DNA from: HGM13634 sp045537285
GTDB lineage: Bacteria; Bacillota; Clostridia; TANB77; CAG-508
Assembly: GCA_045537285.1 (NCBI GenBank)
Contig: JAZSPC010000022.1
Coordinates: 1 to 14,005 of the forward strand
DNA length: 14,005 nucleotides
Direction of reading: 5' to 3'
Shown here: positions 1 to 6,376 of the stretch, piece after piece
Numbering within the stretch: position 1 is the first letter of the stretch
Layout: every line of letters begins with the position of its first letter
Notes under the pieces: generated by a model
Databases searched by the model: none
Seen by the model: the letters and a program-made list of their open reading frames with translations, nothing else
What the model was told of the DNA's origin: nothing
Position numbers and translations under genes: made by a program

Positions 1-4
1 AATT

Positions 5-208
5 TTACATCTTATCTACAAAATTTTTAATTTTTTCTTTAACATCATATTTGTTTCTTTGAATATAGTTTCCAATAAACATTCCTATAGATATTAAAAT
101 TATTCCTATTATTAATTTATAAAGATTAGTACATAGTATAACTATAGCTACTAATGCACCAATTATTGCTCCTTTATACTCTTTAATAAACTCTTTATAC
201 TTGTTCAT
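5..208 (-). CDS. DUF2273 family small membrane protein
   Basis: A 67-residue protein with two hydrophobic helices (about residues 13-30 and 32-48) separated by a very short turn, followed by a basic tail. Size, topology and position directly behind asp23 and amaP match the DUF2273 family, small membrane proteins that accompany the Asp23 envelope-stress proteins in many Bacillota. The biochemical role of DUF2273 is not established. An AGGAGG site sits seven bases before the ATG and begins right after the amaP stop codon (15-base gap), so the two are almost certainly translated from one message. The stop codon lies at the window edge, so nothing can be said about what follows. Confidence 0.85.
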   Translation of the reverse strand: MNKYKEFIKEYKGAIIGALVAIVILCTNLYKLIIGIILISIGMFIGNYIQRNKYDVKEKIKNFVDKM

Positions 209-223
209 GATAAAACCTCCTAT

Positions 224-775
224 CTATACTGCTTTTTGAGTTTCTATATTTTTAATTTTAATGTTTATTTGTTTAACTTCTATTTCTGTTGTCGTTTTTA
301 TAACTTCTTTTACTCTTGTTTGTAAATTTGTAGATAAGTCTTTTATTATAGTATTTTCTCTTACAACTAAATTTAAATCAATAGTTACATTATTTATTTG
401 CTTGTCCAATTTTACTCTGCAATTTGTTGATTTAACATTTTCAAATCCTGATATAACACCTTTTACTAGGTTTTCTATTGTTTCTATTGAAATTAATAAT
501 TTACCAGATTCATTTTCCAGCAATATTCCTTCTGCTTTTTCATTTTTTTCTTTATTATATGATGCAAAAAATATGCATTTTAATGATAATAGCATTAATA
601 CAATTACCACAACTAACGAGATATTAGTTGCTGCTGGTGTGGTTGTTAAATATTTTAGTAAATAATATGCATTACTAATATCCAACCAGTTAAATAACAT
701 TAAACTTAATACTAAACTTAAAGTTAATATAATTATTGAAAATAGTGTTAAACTTGTTTTTTCTATAAATTTCAT
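224..775 (-). CDS. amaP: AmaP: Asp23 membrane anchor protein
   Basis: Alkaline-shock-response membrane anchor. In Staphylococcus aureus AmaP tethers the cytoplasmic Asp23 protein to the membrane. The 183-residue product has two membrane helices near the N-terminus (about 7-29 and 52-71) and then a soluble C-terminal half with the family signature EGILLENESGKLLISIETIENL (residues 82-103, abbreviated here as EGILL...ISIETIE) and an Asp23-like fold pattern. I chose the ATG at 775 because a GGAGGT site lies eight bases upstream; a longer reading frame to 814 would overlap the end of asp23 and has no such site. The gap to asp23 is 16 bases, so co-translation in one operon is expected. Confidence 0.88.
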   Translation of the reverse strand: MKFIEKTSLTLFSIIILTLSLVLSLMLFNWLDISNAYYLLKYLTTTPAATNISLVVVIVLMLLSLKCIFFASYNKEKNEKAEGILLENESGKLLISIETIENLVKGVISGFENVKSTNCRVKLDKQINNVTIDLNLVVRENTIIKDLSTNLQTRVKEVIKTTTEIEVKQINIKIKNIETQKAV

Positions 776-791
776 TTTAATTACCTCCAAA

Positions 792-1202
792 TTATTGTTC
801 TTTACTTTCTTCATTTTTATTCATTTCTGTATTTACACCTTGTATATGAACATTTACTTCTTCTATTTTTAAACCAGTCATATTTTGTATTGAATTTTTT
901 ACTTTGTTTTGAATTTCATAGGCTACATCTGGAATTCTAGAACCATATTCCACAATAATATTTACATCTATTTTTAATCCTTTTTCAGTATTGTCTACTT
1001 TAATACCTTTTGTATAACTCTTCTTTCCAAAAACTTCCGATATTCCTCCGGCAAATCCGCCAGCCATTGAATATACTCCTTTTACTTCTAATGCTGATTT
1101 TCCAGCAATAGTAGCTATTACATCATCTGCTATTTTAATACCATTTTCTTCTATTTCTTTTACTTCTTCTTGGATGTTTTCCTCTTTATTTTTTTCTTCC
1201 AT
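792..1202 (-). CDS. asp23: Asp23/Gls24 family envelope stress protein
   Basis: A 136-residue Asp23/Gls24 (DUF322) protein. After an acidic, Glu/Lys-rich start it shows the family core: IADDVIATIAGKSALEVKGV (about residues 23-42), a glycine-rich SMAGGFAGGISEVFG stretch (45-59), then the beta-strand KGLKIDVNIIVEYG and a helix leading to VNVHIQGV. Family members are abundant cytoplasmic proteins that cluster at the membrane via AmaP and are tied to cell-wall or alkaline stress. It starts at an ATG with GGAGGT five bases upstream. That ribosome site directly follows the T-run of a strong hairpin (1218-1249), and a promoter-like sequence overlaps that hairpin, which suggests its expression is controlled separately from the genes upstream. 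Confidence 0.92.
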   Translation of the reverse strand: MEEKNKEENIQEEVKEIEENGIKIADDVIATIAGKSALEVKGVYSMAGGFAGGISEVFGKKSYTKGIKVDNTEKGLKIDVNIIVEYGSRIPDVAYEIQNKVKNSIQNMTGLKIEEVNVHIQGVNTEMNKNEESKEQ

Positions 1203-1217
1203 AATATACCTCCAAAA

Positions 1218-1249
1218 AAACTGATATACTATTAAAAGTATATCAGTTT
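1218..1249 (-). terminator. Hairpin with T-run between DUF1292 gene and asp23
   Basis: A perfect 13-bp inverted repeat (AAACTGATATACT at 1218-1230 against AGTATATCAGTTT at 1237-1249) with a six-base loop. Read on the minus strand it ends in a run of seven T, the layout of a rho-independent terminator for the upstream ireB-ruvX-DUF1292 genes. The same dyad contains the -10 element of the likely asp23 promoter, and its T-run abuts the asp23 GGAGGT site. It could therefore also be an operator or an attenuator. Termination by part of the transcripts is inferred. Confidence 0.7.
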
Positions 1250-1265
1250 CCCTGTAATTTTACAA
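1237..1265 (-). promoter_or_regulatory. Probable sigma-A promoter of asp23, buried in the hairpin
   Basis: On the minus strand TTGTAA (1265-1260) is followed after exactly 17 bases by TATACT (1242-1237), with TG one base before the -10 (extended -10). The -10 forms one arm of the 13-bp dyad. The predicted start point falls in the loop or second arm, giving a leader of about 30 bases that keeps only part of the hairpin, so a transcript from here should escape termination. Confidence 0.5.
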
Positions 1266-1279
1266 CTATTTTTTAAAAA

Positions 1280-1576
1280 TTAATCAACAAAATTGAAGTC
1301 ATCTTTAAATTTTTCTTTGAATATTTCAAATACTTTGTTTAGTGTTTCTTCATCATCTACACTAACATAAGATTCTTCATCTTCTGATTCAGTATCTTCT
1401 AATTTTAATATTACTACTTCACCTGCATCATCAGATTCTTCTACTGGAAGTAATACAACGTATTCTTCTCCTTCATATTCTATTAAATCTAAAAATTCAA
1501 ATTCAGCTTCATTTCCTTCTTCATCATTTAATACTATAATGTTATCTAGTTCCTCATTATTCATATCTTCACTCAT
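1280..1576 (-). CDS. DUF1292 domain protein (YrzB-like)
   Basis: A 98-residue, very acidic soluble protein of the DUF1292 family (YrzB in Bacillus subtilis). The core is the pattern IIVLNDEEGNEAEFEFLDLI followed by YEGEEYVVLLPVE and an E/D-rich strand, ending in the helix EETLNKVFEIFKEKF. Function is unknown throughout the family. The start is set at the ATG at 1576, preceded by AAAGGAG eight bases upstream; an in-frame TTG at 1594 lies before this ribosome site and is rejected. Its position behind ireB and ruvX is the conserved Firmicutes order, which supports the assignment more than the sequence alone. Confidence 0.87.
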   Translation of the reverse strand: MSEDMNNEELDNIIVLNDEEGNEAEFEFLDLIEYEGEEYVVLLPVEESDDAGEVVILKLEDTESEDEESYVSVDDEETLNKVFEIFKEKFKDDFNFVD

Positions 1577-1638
1577 TGTGTTTTCTCCTTTCAAATTTTT
1601 TATATTAAATTGTATTTCTACAACATTAATAACTTTAC

Positions 1639-2061
1639 TTATTTTTTATTAATATATGTTTCTAAAATATATACAGCAGAAATCGTATCTACTATATTTC
1701 TTTTATCTTTTTTATTTATATTAAGAATATTCATAGTCTTATGCGCTGCAACAGTAGTAAGTCTCTCATCAACTTGCTCAATTTTAACTTTATTAAATTT
1801 ACATTTTAATTTTTGAATAAATTTTAATGTTACTTCTACTCTGTCTGCGCTATCACCGTTCAGCTTATATGGAATTCCTATTACAAATGTATCTACTTCG
1901 TAATCTTTCAATATTTCTTCTAGTCTTTTTAATACTATTTTATCATTTCCATTATGATGTATTGTTTCCAATCCTTGCGCAGTTATACCTAATGGATCAG
2001 TGATTGCAATTCCAACCCTACTGTCTCCGTAATCTATTCCCATCTTTCTCATATTATTCAT
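1639..2061 (-). CDS. ruvX: RuvX/YqgF family Holliday-junction resolvase-like nuclease
   Basis: A 140-residue RNase H-fold protein of the YqgF/RuvX family, a full-length match to the usual size. Visible motifs are GIDYGDSRVGIAITDP (residues 8-23, with the first metal-binding Asp10), FVIGIPYKLNGD (59-70), VDERLTT (97-103) and the final IVDTISAVYIL (123-133, Asp125). All expected acidic residues are present, so it should be active. Family members are linked to Holliday-junction resolution and, in some bacteria, to pre-16S rRNA 5' processing. The ATG at 2061 overlaps the last eight bases of ireB (translational coupling), with AGGA close upstream inside ireB; an ATG three codons later (2052) is an alternative start. 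Confidence 0.95.
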   Translation of the reverse strand: MNNMRKMGIDYGDSRVGIAITDPLGITAQGLETIHHNGNDKIVLKRLEEILKDYEVDTFVIGIPYKLNGDSADRVEVTLKFIQKLKCKFNKVKIEQVDERLTTVAAHKTMNILNINKKDKRNIVDTISAVYILETYINKK

Positions 2062-2308
2062 CTAGTCCTATATAATTTCTAACTAATTTTTCTAATAATT
2101 CATCTCTATCTAATTGTCTTATTAGGTTTCTTGCGTCGTTATAGCTTGTAATATATGTTGGATCCCCAGATAATATATATCCAACTATTTGATTTATTGG
2201 ATTATATCCTTTTTTTTGCAATGCGCTATATACTTGTTTTAAAACTTCTCTTGCTTTTACATTTTTATCTCTCTCAACAGAGAAATTCATTGTTTTATCA
2301 AAATCCAT
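2054..2308 (-). CDS. ireB: IreB/ReoM family regulatory phosphoprotein
   Basis: An 84-residue protein of the IreB family (DUF965; YrzL in B. subtilis, ReoM in Listeria), recognised by KAREVLKQVYSALQKKGYNP, INQIVGYILSGDPTYITS and NARNLIRQLDRDELLEKLV-type segments covering nearly the whole chain. In Enterococcus and Listeria this protein is phosphorylated on N-terminal threonine by a PASTA-domain Ser/Thr kinase and controls MurA stability and cell-wall antibiotic tolerance. Here the only threonine in the N-terminal tail is Thr6 (MDFDKTMNF), the likely phosphosite. The kinase is not in the window. It has AGGAGG seven bases before the ATG, lies 14 bases behind the GAF/GGDEF gene and overlaps ruvX. 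In many Firmicutes the gene in front is alaS, which is absent here. Confidence 0.95.
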   Translation of the reverse strand: MDFDKTMNFSVERDKNVKAREVLKQVYSALQKKGYNPINQIVGYILSGDPTYITSYNDARNLIRQLDRDELLEKLVRNYIGLDE

Positions 2309-2322
2309 AATAAAACCTCCTT

Positions 2323-3402
2323 TTATATTAGATTGATATCACTTTCATCTTTATCTGCATTATTTAAATATTCTTCTAATTTTTTATTTAAACTTTCCAG
2401 TGCTGTACCTTTGTAATATGTTGTTACCACAAAGTTCAATTTAGGATTAATTTCTTTTTTATTTTCTTCTAAATCTTCATTTGCTTTAATATTTTCAACA
2501 TCATTTTTTAATCTTTGTAAAAATCCAGTAGCACTATCGACATCAATTCCAGAAAAAACAATAACAAATTTAGGTCCCATATATCTTACAAATAGATATT
2601 CATCAGATATATTTTCTTTTATGTATTCGCTTACCTTAGTAATTACACTATTTCCTACTCTTCTTCCTGCTTCTTCATTTATTTCATCTATATTAGTTAT
2701 ATTAAACATACAAACAGTTGAAGTTGGATATTCATCAATTGTTCTTCTTCCTTTTCCATATAAATATTCTACGTTATTTAATCCAGAATATAAGTCTTTT
2801 CTTTCTAAACTTTCAACCACAGATTGATATGACATTGATTTTAATACAGATAATATATTTTCTTTAACCACTTCTAATAGTGTAGTATCAAGTTTTTCAA
2901 AATCATGTGGAACTCCACTTTCAATAATCCAATATCCTATATATATATTATCTATATATAAAGGTAGAAAAATTGCTGTTTTTGCTCTACCAAATTCGGA
3001 GTTTTGATATGGTAATTTTTCTTTTTCATTATTTATTGTAATATATTTAGGTATTGCACTTGTTATACTATCTTTAAATATTTCTTGCTCTTGTAAACTT
3101 GTTAAAGTATCCCAATGTTTTCTGCTTACATTGGTAGCTTTAATTACATATTCTGCTCCGTCAAATACAACAATTGTAGAATATTTTACATTATACTTTT
3201 CTATTAAAATATCATTGATTCTTTCAATTTTATTTTCAACACTTTCTTCTTCACCAATTGTGCTCATGAACTCTTGTAAAATATTTAGATTAGTAACTTT
3301 TTGATTAACATCATTTAAGCCTTGTATTTTTTTGTTTATTCTAGCATTATATACTATTAGAGCTACAATTAATGCGATCAGTATAAAAATAACTATTTCC
3401 AC
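2323..3402 (-). CDS. Membrane GAF protein with degenerate GGDEF domain
   Basis: A 359-residue protein with one N-terminal membrane helix (about residues 1-18), a short coiled linker, a GAF-like sensor domain (about 42-187) and a C-terminal GGDEF-fold domain (about 200-350). The fold is shown by DLYSGLNNVEYL, in place of the usual DxLTGLxNR, then a strand-helix-helix, and VRYMGPKFVIVFSG, where the GGDEF loop reads MGPKF. The metal-binding Asp of the first strand is also not conserved (MFNITN). It therefore probably does not make cyclic di-GMP and may act as a sensor, a nucleotide-binding scaffold or a partner of its neighbour. I use the GTG at 3402, eight bases after GAGG; the GTG at 3411 lies inside that ribosome site. 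It follows the 804-residue gene by 28 bases. Confidence 0.75.
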   Translation of the reverse strand: MEIVIFILIALIVALIVYNARINKKIQGLNDVNQKVTNLNILQEFMSTIGEEESVENKIERINDILIEKYNVKYSTIVVFDGAEYVIKATNVSRKHWDTLTSLQEQEIFKDSITSAIPKYITINNEKEKLPYQNSEFGRAKTAIFLPLYIDNIYIGYWIIESGVPHDFEKLDTTLLEVVKENILSVLKSMSYQSVVESLERKDLYSGLNNVEYLYGKGRRTIDEYPTSTVCMFNITNIDEINEEAGRRVGNSVITKVSEYIKENISDEYLFVRYMGPKFVIVFSGIDVDSATGFLQRLKNDVENIKANEDLEENKKEINPKLNFVVTTYYKGTALESLNKKLEEYLNNADKDESDINLI

Positions 3403-3430
3403 TTGTTTCACCTCTTATTTTTTTTGTAAT

Positions 3431-5845
3431 TTAATATCTGTTTTTCATTTGTTCCAATGTATTGTTCATATCTTGTGAAAAATTATTATATGTTGTATAT
3501 GTTTCTTTTCTTTTTTTCTTATTTCCAAGTAGCGGATATACCATATTAGCTAATTCTTTTAATCTTTCATTAAATCTTTTTGGATAAGAATTGATCCTGA
3601 TTTCACATTCCATTACACCTTCTAGGTATTTAGAACATACATCTTCATCAAATGGAACTGTACAATATTTAACTGTATCTTTATCAAACAGTTCTGTCAT
3701 AAATGACATTGACGGATCATTATAAAATGCTAAACCTCCAATTATTGCCTTTACAGTTAACCCTCTTACATTCATCATTTTGTTAATAATAACTCTAACT
3801 TTTTCAGGATTTAAAACTTCTTTCGCTTTTAAATCTCTTAAAAATGCTGTCATAGGTTGTATTGTAAGTATGTCCATAGTTTGCACTATGTAAAATTCTT
3901 GCGAAATTTTAAAATAATCCACAGGAGTATTAAAATCGCAATCCATTAATACTACTGAATATTTTTTTACTAATGTAGAAATAATTTCATTAGAATTCTC
4001 TAATGGTAATTCATCTCCCGGAAGTGCTGTAAACACATCTAAATATTGATTTACCTCTATTCCACTTATTATTCCTTCATTTAATTTTTTTATTGATTCA
4101 TATGCTATATTTCTTAATTTTTCTTCATTTTTAGTATAGATATAATAAGAATTTCTATTTGTTGTTAAATCTAGAATTGCTGTTTTAATTCCCATTGAAG
4201 CTAATGATTTAGCTAAGTTATTTACTAAGAATGATGTTCCATTTTTTGTTGTTCCCACAAAACTTATTACCTTTTTGTCTTTTAATAACAAGTCTGAAAC
4301 ATTATTATTTGAAGAATATGATGTTGTTGTATCATTAGACACTTCTGATCCTGGTAGCATCTCATCTTCCCCTTCTACATCATCAAATCCAGGTAATATA
4401 TCTTCTTTTTCTTCAACATCGTCAAATCCAGGTAATATATCCTCTTTTTCTTCAATATCATCAAATCCTGGTAATATATCATCATTTCCATCTTCTATAT
4501 TATCAAAACCTGGTAATGTATCATTTTGTTCATCTAATTCTTTAAAACCTGATAATGAAATTTCATCTTCTAAATCAAATAATGTGGATTTTTCTACATT
4601 ATTTGATGCATTCGAATTTAATTCCTCAAATTCGTCAAATCCAGGTAAAATAGCATCGTCTTTTTCTGTTTCATCTATTTCTTGTAATATATTATTCTCT
4701 GGCTCTTTTACTTCTTCTATTATTTTTCTAGGTCTTCCTCTTCCTCTTTTTACTACATTTACTTTCGCTTTATCATCATCTACTGATATTTTTCTAGGTC
4801 TTCCTCTTCCTCTTTTAACAGGTTCTATTATTTCTCGTGTTTCAACATTATTTAATTGTGGTTCTTCTGTTATGTTCTCAAAGCTTGAAATTAAATCATT
4901 GTCTTCTCTTACTGTTTCAAAACCTGGTAGTATTTCCGGCTCTATACTATTTTCAACTTGTTTAAATTCCGCAACTTTATTTTGTAATATATCTTTATTC
5001 TCAATATTTTTCTTAGTAGCAATCTTTTTCACAGCTGTCGGAACTATTACAGGTCTAGTAGGTTTGTTAGAATTACTATAATTTAAAAATCCTACTTTTA
5101 ATCCTTCTTCTTCTTTTTTCTTTTTCATTAATTCTGATGTAGGAGCTTCTGCAAAACTCATTACAGATTGATATTTAGGTGATTGTTCCTCTAAAACCGC
5201 CTTTACATTTAAAGGTAAAAATTTAGTGATTATTCTTAATTGAGCATCATTATATTGAGCTGCAATATTGTTAAAGCTTTCTACATATCTATCTTCATCT
5301 TTTCCTAGTCTTCTATAATGATTTAATATATTTTTTATTTCAGATTCACTAACATTTTCTTCACTTTCACTTTTGTATGATACTTCATCTGATTCTATTT
5401 TATAATATTGTTTAGCTTCTTTTTTGCTACGAGGTTTGTTTAATAAACTACACACATTATCAGTAGTTCTATCTTCACCTAATAGTATATTATATATTCC
5501 TATTCCAAATAATTTTACCAATATTGACTCAGACTTTCTTCTTCTATCTGTGGCTAATAAAATTATTGGAATATCTTTTCCATTAATTCCTGTTGCTTCA
5601 TCACTAATATTATCCAGTTTCTCAAATATAAATTTTTCTATTGCATCAAAATTATTATTAGCAAAAGGCTCTAAATCCTCACTAATAACAATTCTATCAT
5701 ATGATTTATCTCTTTGTAATTCTTTAACAATCGCATTAAAGTAATACATATTTTTATATGATATTATTTCTTTATATTCTTTTTGATATCTCTTAACTAT
5801 TTGAGTAGATATATTTTCGTTACTAACAGCAAACAGTACCTTCAT
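3431..5845 (-). CDS. TadZ/CpaE-like protein with AT-hooks, LPGF repeats and an atypical P-loop
   Basis: An 804-residue multidomain protein. Residues 1-135 look like a receiver-type domain (IPIILLATD at 92-100, LFGIGIYNILLG at 112-123) without a clear phospho-Asp site. Residues 136-300 are charged. Residues 344-353 and 366-375 are two identical KRGRGRPRKI motifs, the AT-hook core RGRP flanked by basic residues. Residues 431-500 hold a 13-residue acidic repeat around LPGF. Residues 524-775 are a MinD/ParA-type domain (VISFVGTTKNGTSFLVNNLA at 526-545, VVLMDCDF at 631-638). The P-loop reads GTTKNGTS: the catalytic Lys is Thr and the signature Lys of the deviant Walker A is missing. Receiver-like plus MinD-like is the CpaE/TadZ plan of Tad pilus localisation proteins, whose P-loops are often altered. 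No other Tad gene is visible. GGAGGGG spans the upstream stop codon region, three bases from the previous gene. Confidence 0.65.
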   Translation of the reverse strand: MKVLFAVSNENISTQIVKRYQKEYKEIISYKNMYYFNAIVKELQRDKSYDRIVISEDLEPFANNNFDAIEKFIFEKLDNISDEATGINGKDIPIILLATDRRRKSESILVKLFGIGIYNILLGEDRTTDNVCSLLNKPRSKKEAKQYYKIESDEVSYKSESEENVSESEIKNILNHYRRLGKDEDRYVESFNNIAAQYNDAQLRIITKFLPLNVKAVLEEQSPKYQSVMSFAEAPTSELMKKKKEEEGLKVGFLNYSNSNKPTRPVIVPTAVKKIATKKNIENKDILQNKVAEFKQVENSIEPEILPGFETVREDNDLISSFENITEEPQLNNVETREIIEPVKRGRGRPRKISVDDDKAKVNVVKRGRGRPRKIIEEVKEPENNILQEIDETEKDDAILPGFDEFEELNSNASNNVEKSTLFDLEDEISLSGFKELDEQNDTLPGFDNIEDGNDDILPGFDDIEEKEDILPGFDDVEEKEDILPGFDDVEGEDEMLPGSEVSNDTTTSYSSNNNVSDLLLKDKKVISFVGTTKNGTSFLVNNLAKSLASMGIKTAILDLTTNRNSYYIYTKNEEKLRNIAYESIKKLNEGIISGIEVNQYLDVFTALPGDELPLENSNEIISTLVKKYSVVLMDCDFNTPVDYFKISQEFYIVQTMDILTIQPMTAFLRDLKAKEVLNPEKVRVIINKMMNVRGLTVKAIIGGLAFYNDPSMSFMTELFDKDTVKYCTVPFDEDVCSKYLEGVMECEIRINSYPKRFNERLKELANMVYPLLGNKKKRKETYTTYNNFSQDMNNTLEQMKNRY
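4346..4555 (-). repeat. 39-bp tandem repeat coding for acidic LPGF units
   Basis: In-frame tandem repeats of 39 bp (13 residues) inside the 804-residue protein. Unit starts at residues 431 (LSGF), 444, 458, 471, 484 and 497 (LPGS); the most regular copies read ILPGFDDVEEKED. Isolated LPGF copies also occur at 306-309 and 400-403. The unit looks like a short linear binding motif on a disordered acidic linker; its partner is unknown. Confidence 0.85.
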
Positions 5846-5848
5846 TTG

Positions 5849-6247
5849 TTAACCCCTCCAACTTTTTATAACAATTGCAAATACTAATGGTAGTATTTGG
5901 CAGATTACTAATATAGTAATAAAACCTATCATTAAATGTAATCCTCTATCTCTTATGTCTATTCTTCTTATTCCAATAGCATATTGATAGATTGCTGCAA
6001 CTGCGATACCTATAAAGCAACATGGAATACTATATATTCTTATTTTATTTAATATATATGCAGTCATTCCGTAGCTTTCTGAACCATATGCCTCAACATA
6101 ATCTTGTTTTTCTTTTAATTCTTTTTCTTTAATTTCTACCAATTTACTTTCTGTTTCCTTATCAATTACTTGCGGATTATTAGCATATACGCTACAAATT
6201 GAAAACAAACAAAACATTACTAAAAATATTGCTATTATTTTTTTCAT
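5849..6247 (-). CDS. VirB2/TrbC-like small exported two-helix protein
   Basis: A 132-residue protein with a signal peptide (residues 1-22, basic start, hydrophobic core, SVYA before the likely cut), a Glu/Lys-rich helical stretch (28-50), then two membrane helices (about 71-93 and 103-128) joined by a short charged loop, RRIDIRDRG. This topology is that of VirB2/TrbC pilin-type subunits, but the sequence similarity is one I infer from layout, not from a diagnostic motif, and the family may be different. The start has GGGAG eight bases upstream. The stop codon is three bases before the start of the 804-residue TadZ-like gene, so the two are coupled. No secretion ATPase or other pilus gene is in the window. 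Confidence 0.5.
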   Translation of the reverse strand: MKKIIAIFLVMFCLFSICSVYANNPQVIDKETESKLVEIKEKELKEKQDYVEAYGSESYGMTAYILNKIRIYSIPCCFIGIAVAAIYQYAIGIRRIDIRDRGLHLMIGFITILVICQILPLVFAIVIKSWRG

Positions 6248-6293
6248 AATCTTTTCTCCCTCTATGTTTTTTATTGAATAATTATCTCTTATT

Positions 6294-6322
6294 ATAATAC
6301 ACTACAATGAAAAAAAATACAA
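6294..6322 (-). promoter_or_regulatory. Possible promoter of the nine-gene minus-strand operon
   Basis: On the minus strand TTGTAT (6322-6317), 17 bases, then TATTAT (6299-6294). The -10 matches consensus at five of six bases, the -35 only at its first three. The leader would be about 40 bases. In this AT-rich gap other pairs are possible. Confidence 0.35.
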
Positions 6323-6376
6323 GATTTATTTGAAATATTTTACAACTTTTCCAGTATTTTGAGATAATATCAAAAA

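Noticed and set aside
261..665. Plus-strand reading frame opposite amaP
   Set aside because: Antisense shadow; amaP on the minus strand has family motifs and correct operon spacing.
4275..5081. Long plus-strand reading frame, Ser-rich, opposite the 804-residue gene
   Set aside because: It is the antisense image of the acidic LPGF/linker region; no ribosome site, and the opposite strand has domains, ribosome sites and operon spacing.
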